DNA from: Toxonevra muliebris
Lineage: Eukaryota; Arthropoda; Insecta; Diptera; Pallopteridae
Direction: 5' to 3'
Assembly: GCA_963691655.1 (NCBI GenBank)
Contig: OY829329.1
Location: 65,404,852-65,468,851, forward strand
Length of the DNA: 64,000 nt
A program made the position numbers and the translations under genes. Of the stretch, positions 45,590 to 58,345 are shown piece after piece. Position 1 is the first letter of the stretch. Every line of letters starts with the position of its first letter. The notes under the pieces were generated by a model. The model ran no database searches. It saw only the letters and a program-made list of their open reading frames with translations, and was not told where the DNA came from.

Positions 45590-46851
45590 TTGGGAGTATG
45601 AATGTATAAACTCGTATTTTTTTCGTAGTTTGGACATTTATTGTGAAAAAGTGATTGCAAATTTATTCTTTAAAGTAGCGTCCATCGTTAGTCACAACCT
45701 TTTCCCATCTTTCTGGTAGCATACGGATTCCGCGTCCAAAGAACTCCTCATCTTTTGAGGCTATCCGCGAATCGACCCATTTTTTGAGTTCTTCGAAAGA
45801 ACGGAAGTGCTGTTCAGCCAGGCCATGTGTCATCGATCGGAACCAGTGGTAATCAGAAGGAGCAATGTCTGGAGAATACGGCGGGTGGGGTAGCACTTCC
45901 CATTTCAGCGTTTCCAAGTATGTTTTTACTTGCCTTGCAACATGCGGCCTAGCATTGTCGTGCTGAAGAATAACTTCGTCGTGTCTATTCTCATATTCTG
46001 TCCTCTTATCTTTTAATGCTCGGCTCAAACGTATCAATTGTAGTCGGTAGCGTTCGCCAGTGATCGTTTCATTCGATTTCCACAGCTCATAATACACGAC
46101 ACCTTTCATATCTCACCAAATACACAGCATGAACTTGGATCCATGGATGTTCGGCTTTGCCGTTGATGTTGATGAATGTTCGGGCGGTCTCCATGATTTA
46201 TTACGCTTTGGGTTATCGTAACGTATCCACTTTTCATCGCCAGTCATAATACGATGCAGAAAACCCTGTCTTTTCTGTCGTTCAATCGGCAGTTCATATC
46301 ACGTCTCTCGGCTTCAATTCGTACGGCACCCAATTTCCTTGCTTTTGAATCATTCCCAATGCTTTTAATCGTTGGTTGATTGATCAACTCCTAAAGATTC
46401 TGCAAGTTCTTGTTGCGTGTGACATGAATCTTCTTCGAGTAATGCCTTCAATTCTTCATCTTCGAACTTTTTCGGGCCGCCTGAACGTTCCCTGTCTTCA
46501 ACATCAAAATCACCACTTTTGAAACGGGCATACCACACCTGACACATTCTAACGTCTATAGCACAGTCAGGATAAGCTTCAGTGAGTAAACGATGTGCTT
46601 TAGTTGCATTTTTCGTTAAATGGAAGAAACAAATTAAAACTTAACGCAAATGTTGTTTTGTTGGCACGAAATTCGACATTTTCAGCTATAGTAAAACACT
46701 TTTGTAAAATTATGAAAATTATTTGACAGATCAATTCTTATAGTATTTCTGGCGCTCTTCGAGATAGAATAGCTGTCAATGTCAAAAAAATGGCGCGTAT
46801 GATAGATATGAAGTTAGTCACAATTACGAGTTTATACATTCATACTCCCAA
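45590..46851 (-). mobile_element. Mariner transposon (DD34D), complete with 27-bp perfect terminal repeats
   Basis: The termini are perfect inverted repeats over 27 bp (45590-45616 and 46825-46851), beginning TTGGGAGTATGAATG, flanked by TA on both sides (45588-45589 and 46852-46853). The length, 1,262 bp, is typical. The enclosed transposase has 34 residues between its second and third Asp, the mariner signature. Near-perfect ends and few lesions suggest a fairly recent insertion into the host intron. Confidence 0.95.
45663..46679 (-). pseudogene. Mariner transposase, DD34D triad present but interrupted
   Basis: The frame starts MSNFVPTKQHLR at 46679, then meets a TAA where Glu is usual. It resumes with KNATKAHRLLTEAYPD and the helix-turn-helix region (WYARFKSGDFDVEDRERSG, then QQELAESLGV). 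A frameshift near 46375 moves the reading to ALGMIQKQGNWVPYELKPRD, and another near 46300 leads into RIMTGDEKWIRYDNPKR with the first Asp. A TGA replaces Trp near 46115, before MKGVVYYEL. LQHDNARPH and SPDIAPSDYH hold the second and third Asp. The frame ends RYFKE-stop at 45663, 339 codons overall, close to the usual 345. All three Asp remain, yet four lesions make it non-functional. Confidence 0.93.
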
Positions 46852-47509
46852 TAGCTTTGTAATTTAATTCTCAGATCATTTTTTCGTGTATTGCTGAATA
46901 ATCTGTTCCAATAACACTACCGTCTTAGAAACTTCAGAGTTGTTTTAATCAAAATTGAACAAAACTTTGCTGTTGCTAAAACAATTCCGCGATTTGTATT
47001 TACTTTTCCTTAATATAAAGTTCATAAAGTTACAAGTACAAAAATATTAAAATTAAAGTTCTAATAGTCTTTAAAGTTTAAGAGATGTAGTCCTGTTAAG
47101 TTCACTGTACAGCTCTGGCAAAGTTTGAGTAATATAAAAATTACAACAACAACAAACCCTTTCAGAAAGATGTGACCATATAAGCGGTTCAGTCTCCGGT
47201 CTAAATCTAATTTACATTGGTTTCACTTCCATTTGTCCATTAGTGTACAAATTTCTTCTTAGTTAATGGAATCAACATCCCATTTTCACATTTAACCTTC
47301 ATCATCTTCTTGCTATGGCTTTCAAATAACTACCAACTACCACCAACATACTGTAAACAAACAAACTTTCTTTGCCTTTCTTTTTTCCCAACATATTCCT
47401 CTTCAAGCCATTTTTCTGGAAACTGGCAACCCCATATGTCTAAAAACGGCCAGACATTTCCTTTGCCTGGGAGCTGTCATGCCCACTTTCTCTAATCCCA
47501 TCACTTTTT

Positions 47510-48420
47510 TCTCGTGCCAACTATCCATAACGTACCACAAATAGTTTTGGAAATACACCGTATTGAAAATCAGAGTTGCATAGAAGATTTCATGCCCACT
47601 AACTCAAACCTACCTATATTTTACCCATAGAATTCTATTGACATACCATATTTTCTATCCAGATCTTAGTATTGCACCATAAATAGTTTCTGAGATATCC
47701 AGTAATGAAAATTTGGGATACATAGAAAGTGCCCCGCCCCTTTTTTTAGTCACGCCCACGTTTCTTGTTGTTGCATGGTTTTGTTAACTAACATCCTTAT
47801 ACCAAATGTCACTATTCTACTGTAAATGGTGACGGAGATATGCCGGAAAATGCATTCCAGTTGTATGAGAGGTGACACGCCCACTTGTTCAAAAAATACC
47901 AAGTTCCACCTAACCACTACCACCATTGTAAGAATTTTCATAGTAAGAATTTCTAGGGTTCCCCAGTTATATTGTTTATACAAATCGTTTGTACGGTAGA
48001 TGTCACGCCCACTAATCAACGCCCATCTATATTCCTTTCATATAAGCACATAAGGTTTTTATACTAAATCTTGGAGCCGTAACGCAAATAGTTCCTGAGA
48101 TATTCCATAATTAAAATTTAAGATTTATGGAAAGCGCCATCTAGTGGCTAGATACGGAAGCCTGTTTAAAACAATACTTGTATTGAATTTAGTAGTAATA
48201 TCTTTTGCGTTTACAAAGAGCTAGGGCGAAACGTTTATTTTTTTATATGGGAGATGCCCTCTAGCGGCCAAATTTGGAAGCTACTTAAGAACTGAAGTGG
48301 TGGAAAAAATAATAGAAACAAAATTGAATTAAAATTTGAAGCGGTTCGGTTGAGCTGTTTCGGAACATACCTGCCTCTGAGGAACATACATACAAACACC
48401 ATTTTATTAAAGGAGCTTAA
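47510..48420. repeat. Degenerate tandem repeat, unit about 170 bp (CACGCCCAC, AATAGTTCCTGAGATAT)
   Basis: Blocks of the type GCACCATAAATAGTTTCTGA, GATATCCAGTAATGAAAATTT, ATAGAAAGTGCC and CACGCCCAC recur near 47535, 47680, 47815 and 48075. GCCATCTAGTGGC and GCCCTCTAGCGGC follow at 48136 and 48253. No coding capacity. Confidence 0.65.
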
Positions 48421-49534
48421 GTCGAGATAATTTTTTTTTCAATGTTCTTAACTTTTTAAAATTAGCATTTGATAAATTAGAGACTATTTGTAGAATACAA
48501 TTTTAAACATAAGCTACTCTAACATGTTGGCATCTGTGCCATGTAGATTTGTCTATACGATGTTAAAGAAATTTTTGAAGGGCACTAAAATCATATCAGT
48601 TTTCTAATATGTCCTTTATATCATTCATATTCTGTATATCGATTGACAAGACGGACACAAATGGGTTTCCCGAGATTAACGGAAGCCCCCCATAAAACGT
48701 TTACAGCAATCTTAGTTCTCTAATTATTTTACAACTCCCATAGAATATCAGCTTCTTCCTTTTAACTATTCTATGCTTATTACAACAACTGCACACCATA
48801 GATCTTTGTGAAAATGTTAGCATGATGTTGCCTTGACTTTATGCCTTTTAGTTACAATCTATACTAAATGCTGCCTCAGGCAACCATTCTTGCTATTTGT
48901 CCTTCTCACTTCCACTCCCACATCTCATCAGGTAGACAGATAGAAAGACAGACAGACAATTTAAAATTATTCATTATCACTGACTTGATTTGCATACAAT
49001 TTAAATTTAGCTCAATTTTCTAATTTGTGGGATGCAATTTATGCTACCTCAATATGACCGCTAACGAGAAGGAACATTTCGAAAGAGCCCAGCAACATGA
49101 CGTTACAACAAATTACATGACAGCAGCAATAGTAAGTACTTGCAGTAGGTAGTAGGTAGCACAGTAGAGCGAGCGACATATAGAGTGCGACTGCATTTAA
49201 TGAGATTTTAAACCAGTAAACCACATGGCACTAAAGTGAACTACAACCTATGATACGCGCTCGCTACCACTCTCTCTCTCTCCCTCTCACTCACTCACTC
49301 ACTCTCTTCTCAGTCTATCTAGTTTACTCCTGCTATCTCGTTGCTTTTATACATACACTTGTGATGTCTGATATGATTGTAGTTATGTAGGGAGAAGAAG
49401 AGAGCAGGGCGGAGAATGAGAATGAAGTAAAGGAGAGTGTTGCCAACTAGAATGACTCAGGGTTTATTGTAATTCGGTATATACGCATACATGTTAAAGT
49501 ACACCGAGTAGAGATACTCGTTCTCGTTACTTAC

Positions 49535-51059
49535 GGAATGAATTTGTTCCTGAACTAGAAGAACCACGGCTAGGGCACTGTCGGTGCTTCCATGGCATAA
49601 TGCTCGTTATACTCGAGTGTAGCTGATGATGTTTCTGTTGTTGCACTCCCGACTGCTGATGCTGCAGTTGCTGATGATTGTGCTGATGATGGTGCTGCTG
49701 CTGCTGCTGTTGCTGATGAAGGTGGTGCTGATGTGACTGATGCTGGTGTGATTGGGATGCTGGTAGCTGATGGCTGTGCAGATGATGGGAATGTTGTTGT
49801 TGTTGTTGTTGTTGCTGATGAAGTTTCTCTTTAAGGCCACTATTTGTGCTGCTGCTAAGTGTCGTGAATGAGGCATTATTGAGTAGATTGGCAGCAGCGC
49901 TGAAGCTGCAGCTACTGCTGAACACATTCGCGGGTGTATGGAATTTTTGATAGGGTAAACGGCTGCTCGTTGTATGACGACCATCAATATCTACTAAATT
50001 ACTGTAGCTACGGCTAATTACTGGCGGTTCACTGTCGCCGCCAAAGCCACCAACGCCACTAAGCCAATCATTCTCGTCATGGCCACAGCTGCCGCCTGTA
50101 TGGAAAATGCTGTGATGTTGTTTTGTCGAGTGATTGTCGCCGCTGCGGTTTGATCCTCCTCGTCCTCCTGCACCACCACCAATGCCCATGCTACTGGAAC
50201 GATGATGCTGATGCTGTTGATGTTGCTGGCCAAAGTAATCGCGTGAAAAATTCGAAATGGATTGTGAGAAACAACGGCAACGTTCCGAGATGCGCTGGTG
50301 CTGTTGCAGTTGCTGATTATAGTGGGATAAGTGGCGTGCATAGTCACTGCTTGGACCGATGGTGTTGTATTTGCTTAAGCTAAGTATGCTGCTGCGATTG
50401 TTGTTATGCTGCTGCTGTTGCTGCTGTTGCTTTTGTAAATCGCGCTGTGATTTCGACGACAATGACAATAAATCTGCTGGGCCAGGACCAGGGCCAATGC
50501 CGTTGGGACCTGAGTGTAGGAAGCACAAACTGGGATCTAGTTTTTTGGAATTCGGCATGAATATATCATCGCGTACAATGCAGGGCGGGGGATAATTGTT
50601 GCTGAAGGATGTGGTTGCATGATTGCCAACATGACAAACGTCGGGCTTGGCTTGTGAAGCCATTGTTGCCAGTGTAGCAATATTGCCGCTTGTCGATTTA
50701 TGCGCGACATTCGTTGTGGCCATAATTTCTGCACCGACCGCATTGGCGCACTTCAGTATCGAAGTGGTGCAATCATCGATCACGGATCCAACATCGATTG
50801 CACTATTGGCGCAATCGTTGAGCAAATCACCGCTACAGAGTGTAGCAATTGTATTATTGCTTTGGCTACTATTTATGTTGTTGTTGTTCATGTTGTTCAT
50901 GCTACATGTCGATGAAGGCCTCTGCTGTTGTGGATGTTGCTGCTGTTGCTGTTGCAGTTGCAACAAACGCAAGCTACGCATGCTGCCGTTACGTTTCATT
51001 GAGGGTGGCGGCGGCACTGGTGGTATTGCATCCATATCGGAGGAGGAAGGTGTATCACT
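49535..51059 (-). CDS. Membrane dipeptidase N-terminal exon, Gln/His/Ser-rich cytosolic region
   Basis: The 1,525-bp exon has acceptor CTCCTTATAG before 51059 and donor TTCC|GTAAGT after 49535. It is open throughout, starting SDTPSSSDMDAIPPVPPPPS. An internal ATG lies at 51035, but the frame is open back to the acceptor, so upstream exon(s) are expected beyond 51059. The roughly 508 residues hold several poly-Gln/His tracts (opa-type), Asn runs and Gly-rich DNA, with less repetitive islands such as CIVRDDIFMPNSKKLDPSLC, RISERCRCFSQSISNFSRDY and VISRSYSNLVDIDGR. No domain is recognised. It splices in phase to the membrane exon at 45190, so it should be the cytosolic tail. It could also be specific to one isoform. 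Confidence 0.88.
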
Positions 51060-51539
51060 CTATAAGGAGATTGAAATAAAGAAGAGAAAAACGACATTAC
51101 ATTAGTCACGCAAAAATGTGTAGGCAGTAATAAAAAAAAGAAAAAAAAAAATTGGCGGAAGGTATACGCAAAATATCAGATGGAAAAATATTGTTCACTC
51201 ATGAGTGAACTTGCGTAAATTCTGACAAGAGTAGGGAAAATTTCATAAGCTACCCATCTCTTTTGTTATTTCAAGAATTGATTTTTATTGTTCAACTCGG
51301 ATGGAACATTTCCGTATCCTTATCATATTTTCCTTTTTCAAAAATATTCCTGATTTTATTTGTAAAAGAGTTCAATGAGCAAACGCCTACGCTATGATGA
51401 CAAGTTAGTTGAGGAAGCAGATTTGTAGGCGCACAAAGAAATTGTAAATTGCTGTAAAATCTAAATGAAATTAATGAAAAAATGGTCAATTGGAAAGGGA
51501 ATCCGCAAAACTCGGACTGATACGGGAAAGATTTCAATT

Positions 51540-52080
51540 CAACATAGGAAAGCTGAAAGATTTCAAAGCTTCGAAAATTTTTTAAACTAACTTAATTGAA
51601 AGGCTCAAAAGTCTTAATTAAATATGGCAAAGTTGAAAGCTTAGAAAACTTTTAAAACAACTTTGAAAAACAAAAGTTCTGGAAAGCTTTGAAAGCTTTC
51701 AAGTCAGCAAAATAAAGTATGGAAAACTTTATGTGAACAATGCAAAATTGAAAGCTAGGAAAACTTTCAAGTCAATTGGAATTAGCTGAAAGTTTGACAA
51801 CTCAGCAAGAGAACATGGGAAAATTATAGCTTTGAGAACTTTCAGCTCAAAGTTCAAGTTCAAAATTTTAAGCACATGTAGAAAAGCTTAAAGTTTTAAA
51901 AACTTCGAGGTGAACATGATGGGGTGAACATGAAATTCTAAAACCCTGAACAGATAGAAACTCGGGCAATTTTAAATATTTTAAAAGCTTTTTGGGAACT
52001 TCAGGGACGAAGCTGTTCAAGCTTTAAGCTCTTTTTAATATTGTACATTCGAGAAGCTTAGAATTTATTCGCATTAAGTT
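51540..52080. repeat. Degenerate GAAAGCTT / GAAAACTTTC repeats
   Basis: Roughly 50-60 bp units containing ATGGxAAAxTTGAAAGCT, AGGAAAACTTTCAAGTCA or similar recur about ten times. Similarity is low and the boundaries are uncertain. Confidence 0.5.
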
Positions 52081-53713
52081 TGAGCTTTCCCCTCGCTGAT
52101 TTGTGCCAAGTGATATGAAACTACAAAACTTGTGAGACATTCATTCAAAGAAAAGCTTTTACATTTCAGTAAACAAACCAAAGAAAATAAATCTCAAATT
52201 GCATGCTAATTTCAGCATTTTCTATCCAACCAGAAATCATGGAATTCACACACACACACACAAACTTGAGCTGTTTTTTTTTTTAATAACACTAATTGCA
52301 ATGAAGGGTTAAAAGTGCAAAATTTGTCAAGCCATGCAAGAGAATTTGAAGGACAAATGCAAAGTAGCAGAAATTGCGGTAGAAGGTGACACTTTTGTAA
52401 TTTCACATTAAGCTTCAATTTTTATTGAGGTTATAATATTTTATATGTATGTATAACAAAAAATAAAAATCAAGAAAAAAATGTGACAACATGAGCGCTT
52501 TTTTTTTCTTATAATGGCTGCTTTAAGATTCACTCATGCAAAATCGCAGCTACATTGCTCAAACCATGCATCTTAAGCAATTTTATGTTTATACCTTTTT
52601 ACGCTTGAAATCAGCTAGAGAAATGAACACATGAGCAGTTGTGCTGGCTTGGAAGCGGTCTATGTCGAATTGCATTGTGCTAAGTAGCTAACCTTCTTTT
52701 TATATTGTATACTTAACAAGTGATGGCATAGCAATCATCTACATTCATCTAGCTCTAGGTTATGCATACATTTTACCTGAGGCGCAACCTAATTCATCAA
52801 CATTAATGAAGCTTTTCATTTTCACCAACAAAATGAATTAAAGTTCGCTGAAAGAATGCGATCAGATTGCATCAAATAGTTAAGTTTCCATAGAGATGAT
52901 GAATATAAGGAATGATTCTTAACGAATTGTGATTGCTTGAAAATCTGAATGATTGAACCAAAAAGTAAGAATTCTTTATTGGTGATTGATTGAAAATGAT
53001 TGCAATCTTTTTGACACACAAAGTTTGCACAAAGTTTTATTTCTATTGAAATGTTTAAACGAATGGTGATTGGTGTTTTTTTTTTTGATTGGTTGAATAA
53101 ATTGGTCAAAATTCTTAATTAATTGATAAATGATTGGTGATTTATCGAAAGAATGCAATCTTTTTTTACTTATTGATTGGAAAAAGTATTCTACAAAGAT
53201 ATTCATCAACTTAAAATATTCAATCCAACATCAGTTCCTATATCTCCAGGGTATGCTTCAGCTAGCACAATAGTCAGAAATTTTCAATCCATCACAAAAC
53301 ACAAAATGTGTCGCTTCTGCACTCGTCACATGATTTGATAACATCCTTTACGCATTGTTGCTTATTTCATTACAAAAACTTTCATTTTTATTTTTCAAAA
53401 AGTGCAGCCATTTGTTTTTTTTAACTCTATATTTCTCATTTTCTGTTTTCAACACACTTTCTTCGTTTTTCATACTTTTACATCGCCTAATGTTGATATT
53501 ATTTTACAATTCCAATTGGGAAAGAATAAACTATAAACTAAAATAAACTAGACATTAAAACAATACAATTTTTGATATATTCCACAAGTCCGTTAAATTA
53601 TGTTTTGCATACTTTTGGGCTTAAAGTTACATATAAAATTAAAGTAGATTGGTAAATAAAATTTTTTGCAAAGAAGAAAACAAAAAGTGTGACATGAAAA
53701 GCGTTACATTGAA

Positions 53714-53772
53714 AGTGTGACTTGGAAACTTTTGAAGTACCCCCTAGTAAAGGTGTTAGCGCATCAAAAATT
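53714..53772 (+). repeat. Solo fragment related to the foldback element arm
   Basis: Contains GAAGTACCCCCTAGTAAAGG followed by TGTTAGCGCATCAAAAAT, which aligns with GAAATACTCCCCAGTAAAGA and TGTTAGTACATCAAAATT at 54948-54985, the inner end of the left arm of the foldback element. Confidence 0.65.
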
Positions 53773-54654
53773 TTTTTCTTATGTATATATATTCGAAATC
53801 AAATAGTATTACATAGTTACGCAAATACTTTATAGAGGTATTCACTTAAGGAAAAAGGAAATTTATTTAATATAGCCCAAACCTAAATAGACATGAAAGC
53901 TACGTAACGCGGTGAGACGATTATGCACCCACAATTAGGTTACAGCATTATTGCGCAAAATGGGCACTTACGCCATTATCTATGTAATATTCTTGCTACT
54001 CCAGATATCTATACATTTATTAGTGTAACTACAATTTTATTCCAGTAGATACAAAAGTGCTACGATATCATATTATATATCAATTTAAAGAGCTTGAAGA
54101 GTATCAGATTTAAAATCGGTTAAGCCAATTCCAAAATATTAGCGTCGGAAGTTTTTTTTTTAAATTCGTTGATTGAACAAAGCATTGCATTAATCGTTGA
54201 AAAAATCATTGCTTAAGCGGGAGTAAATAATAAATAAGAGAAAGAGAGAGTAACGGCATCTCTCAGATGTATTTAACGAATTATCTGCATACACAAATAA
54301 CTAAAACAATCACCAACGAGTAGTTTGATTCTCTTTTGATATTTGTTTTTCATAAAGAGATTTCTTCCGCAAAAAACTAGCCCCAGTTACTGGTGCCTTA
54401 CCGACTAGTCTTATTTCTTCTTATATTTCTTAAATAAATATAATTCATTCACAAAAAAAGATAATGAATGACATGAATTTAATTATTTTATACAATAAAT
54501 ATGCAAATCTATGATTATTTTTAATATGTTTAAGAAAAATAAGAAAGTAAAATTAACACTGTACTATTTGCGTAATTTATGGGGAAAATAATGAGAAATG
54601 CAACAGTGTGTATAGTTTTTGCAATATTACAAAAAAAAATTCTTCTTATTGTAT

Positions 54655-54880
54655 ATTTTTAGGCTTAGCTTTTTCAATATTACAAAAAATATTTTTCACA
54701 GCATACTTTTAGGCTTAGTTTTTAAATACTCAAAAAAATTATTTTTTATAGCATATTTTTAGGCTTCGTCTTTTTCAATATTGAAAAACATTTTTCTCGT
54801 AGCATACTTTTAGGCTTAGTTTTTTGAATATTACAAAAACTTATTTCTCGTTGCATAAATTTAGGCTTAGATATATATTT
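54655..54880 (+). repeat. Tandem array in left foldback arm, unit about 51 bp
   Basis: Units of the form TTTTTAGGCTTAGTTTTTTC, AATATTACAAAAA, ATTTTTCACAGCATAC repeat about five times. Confidence 0.88.
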
Positions 54881-54990
54881 AAATTATTTGAGCTTTTGTG
54901 GAAGTTAATTCATGTAACACAGTGTAACGGTGGATTTTGTGGAATTTGTGAAATACTCCCCAGTAAAGATGTTAGTACATCAAAATTAAA

Positions 54991-56867
54991 AGATTGGTTG
55001 AAAAAGTTCGAACTATTTGAAAGTAAATGATTGGAGCAGTTTTTTTCTAGCAAATTGATCAGCAGATTTCGAAACATTTGAATTAAATATCTCATACATT
55101 TTGAACGTTGCTCTTCGATCAAAATACTTTCTGAAAAAAAAAAAATAAAATAGAACCGTCAACTCTGGATCCACTATTGATTTGAATTATTTTTCAGAAT
55201 ACCTGAGTTTTAAAATTTTTTTTTTTACTGATAGCTCCAGAGAAAATGCAACTATTCAAATATCGTATATGCACTTCTTCATGTCCGAAGCAGTAAGGTG
55301 TGGTAATGTGATGTTACCCCTTGGGTACAGCCACTACCTTTCTCTATACAAGTTGAAGCAGCATAAAATCATATTCTAAAGTGTACACTGCTGCTGTCAA
55401 CAAGGTGCATACAACAGCAAGTACTCAAGAGTCGAAGAGCGTGGCTGCTGCTGCTACTTCTGCGGCTACAATAGCAAAATAAACAAGCAAGCGAAAGTGG
55501 AAATGGAAGAAGAAGAAGAAAATTCGTGAATGTGTGCTGATTTATGCCCTTGATGGTTTATGAGTTTCAATGTAAAAAAATTTATATATGCTTATGTATG
55601 TGTAATGTGCACACACATGCTCGTACATATGTCACACTGTTTACACATATGAGTTATATTTCCGTTTTTATGTTACTGAAAGCGCGCGCGGTGCATTCCT
55701 AGGACTTCCTGTTTTCAATATCGGTTTCACCTACCTCCTCCTTCACTCTTCAACTTAACTCTGCATTGAGTTTAACTGTACTGGTAGTGTGGAGGAGGAA
55801 GAGTGAGGGTGGATGGCATACAATTCTACTGAGAAATCACTGAGTTCAGTGGTTCAGTGGGTTGATTTTTTTGTTTGTTTTTTTTTTTTTTTATTGTGGC
55901 GGCGGCATTTTATTACATGAACAACATTTCGAGAAAGCATTAAATATGAACTCATTAAGGTTGAGTAATGTTTGTACTATAATTCTTTATGATGAAGCAT
56001 ATGCGTTTATTTTCATATTTATATAATTTAAAGCGCACTTGAGCAATTATGAGATTAAATATTTCAACAAAATAATAAATAATTTTTATTTTATAAATAA
56101 AAAAATAAAAAAAAAAAAACGCAGACGAAAAAAAAGAAATGTAAAATTGAATATGTATTTTTATTAATATTTATGGAATATTTTTGAAATTTTTAAATTT
56201 AATATAACTGTCTTTCTGTTCTTGGAATTATTAGAAATTTTTATCGCACATCCATCATATCAAACAAAAAAGAAAAAAAAAAACAAAAAACAGTAACAAA
56301 AAACTTCAAAAAATATTGATGCTTTTTTTTAATTTCCTTTGCTGAATACATTGGGGTACACGAACAAAAACACACGCACTCATCTAAACAGATACACATA
56401 CATACACAGAGATGACATTCAATGAAAAATTAAATCACTCAATATGTATATATACATATCTACATACATATATATTTAAATATATGTGTATACATTTTCA
56501 TGAAACACAAGTCCTTTTATTTTTTTTTAATATCCTCCTACTCGTCCAAAAATATAATAGAAAATACTGCAAAAAAAAAAACAAAACCGAGCATGTTTTT
56601 CTTTCAAATCATGCTTCCTTTGCTTGCAAAAAAACACCACACACACTCACACAAAACCAAAAAAAAAATTAAATAATAAAAATCGAAATAAAGTAGATAC
56701 TCCTAAATCAATCAAAAATTCAAAAGAAATTTTTGATAAATGGACATAAAACGAAAAAAAATTATATACATGCATACATACATATTTATTTTATACAATA
56801 TTCTGAATGTAACAAAAATAAAGAAAGGACAGGAAATAAAATTTCAAATCAATGAAAAGGATACTTT

Positions 56868-56901
<34 letters not shown>

Positions 56902-57664
56902 TTGTTCTGTTTATCTGTGTGTGGATGTGAGGATGTGCTGAAATAATACAATTTGAAATTAAAAGGACACCTTTTTTGTTGTTGTTGTTATATCATTTTC
57001 ATTTTCTCACTATAAATATACAAATGGCAACAAATGGCAACAAATGGCGCATTTTTGCACACACATTGCCTTCAGCTTCAGTTCAGTAGCGCCGTAATCA
57101 TTTTAATGAATTTGTTCTTGAAACTCAAATTCAATTAGATGTGGAAACAGTAACGATCCTGATACGTAGGCTGCATTTAGTATTTTTTCTTTATCTTTTG
57201 GCACATTATTTGACAGTAAATGAAATGAGTGACGTGAGATGTGGGAAACTTGGGCTCTCGTAGGCAGTTATAATTTGAAGAAAAATATGTATGAATTTTT
57301 TTTTAAGGGGAAAATGATAATTTAGCTCATCCTGTGAGCTAAATTTCAGCGATTTTCTAAAAATGAAAAGATGAACATTGCATTGCTTCTGGAGGGAAAC
57401 CACCGGCAACAGACAAAGAAAGAGAACATGAAAACTGTTAAGATTTATTTTTCATATGGATTTGCTCTCTGAATTTGTTTTCGTTATTTTTCTCTTGTTT
57501 TCATATGGAAAAATGTTTCCCCAATATTTCCTTCCTCCAAATTTCTTATTTTTTTTTTTTTGATAATTATTTTTAATTCATCTTACTTTATTCCAATGTC
57601 CCTCACTTAGATTTTCAACCATTGAATTTTCCTTGAAGGAGGGGGAGAGGGGGGAGGTTTAGTA
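54991..57664. other. Centre of the foldback element or trapped intron DNA; no gene
   Basis: Contains CTG/GAA-type microsatellites (55440-55525), GCGCGCG at 55682, a 30-bp poly-T at 56871-56900, CA-rich stretches, and the triple CAAATGGCAA at 57021-57048. The open frames at 56412-56672 and 56740-56946 are products of simple sequence. Confidence 0.55.
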
Positions 57665-57764
57665 TTTTTGATGTATTAACATTTGGGTGGTATTTCAGAA
57701 ATTCATCGTCACGCTGTGATACAAGAATTAACTTCCACAAAAGTTGAAATATTTAAAATATACA

Positions 57765-58345
57765 TCTAAGCCTAAAAATATGCTACGAGAAATAATTTGT
57801 TTATAGCATTAAAAAAAACTAAGCCTTAAAATATTCAACAAACAATAATTTTTTATAGTATTGAAAAAACTAAGCCTAAAAGTATGCTGCGAGAAATATT
57901 TTTATAGTATTGAAAAAGATAAGCCTAAAATTAATAGAAACAATTTTTTTATAGTACTGAAAAACTAAGCCTAAAAATATTCAACGAGAAATTATTTTGT
58001 ATAATATAAAAAAACCTAAGCCTAAAAGTATGCTGCGAGAAATATTTTTTATAGTAATGAAAAAGATAAGCCTAAAACTATACTAAGAGAAATAATTTTT
58101 TTAATAGTACTGAAAAACTAAGCCTAAAAATATTCAATCAGAAATCATTTTGTATAATATAAAAAAAACGAAGCCTAAAAGTATGCTGCGAAAAATATTT
58201 TTTATAGAAATGAAAAAGATAAGCCTAAAACTATACCAAAAGAAATAATTTTTTTATAGTACTGAAAAACTAAGCCTAAAAATATTCAACGAGAAATCAT
58301 TTTGTATAACATAAAAAAACGAAGCCTAAAAATATGCAACGGTCA
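57765..58345 (-). repeat. Tandem array in right foldback arm, unit about 50 bp
   Basis: Inverted relative of the left-arm array: AAGCCTAAAAATATGC, GAGAAATAATTTTTTATAG and TACTGAAAAACT repeat about twelve times, anchors near 57770, 57823, 57868, 57922, 57969, 58018, 58071, 58119, 58171, 58224, 58270 and 58320. A two-unit periodicity (ATATTCAACGAGAAAT versus GTATGCTGCGAGAAAT) is visible. Confidence 0.9.

Larger units (their letters stand above)
45191..49534 (-). other. Dipeptidase intron of about 4.3 kb with mariner and degenerate array
   Basis: Bounded by the donor after 49535 and the acceptor before 45190. It contains GT-rich DNA just upstream of the acceptor region (45195-45275), a mariner element at 45590-46851 and a degenerate array at 47510-48420. 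CT and CACT microsatellites lie at 49268-49310. Confidence 0.85.
51060..54429. other. Upstream part of the dipeptidase gene (intron); no exon identified
   Basis: The acceptor at 51060-51061 requires an exon further right, but I could not identify one. The stretch contains degenerate AAAGCTTT/GAAAACTTT repeats at 51540-52080, a CA run at 52247-52262 and a repeat fragment at 53714-53772. Confidence 0.55.

Noticed and set aside
49607..51105. Other-frame and opposite-strand open frames over the Gln-rich exon
   Set aside because: Shadow frames produced by CAG/CAA triplets; the chosen frame alone has matching splice sites and phase.
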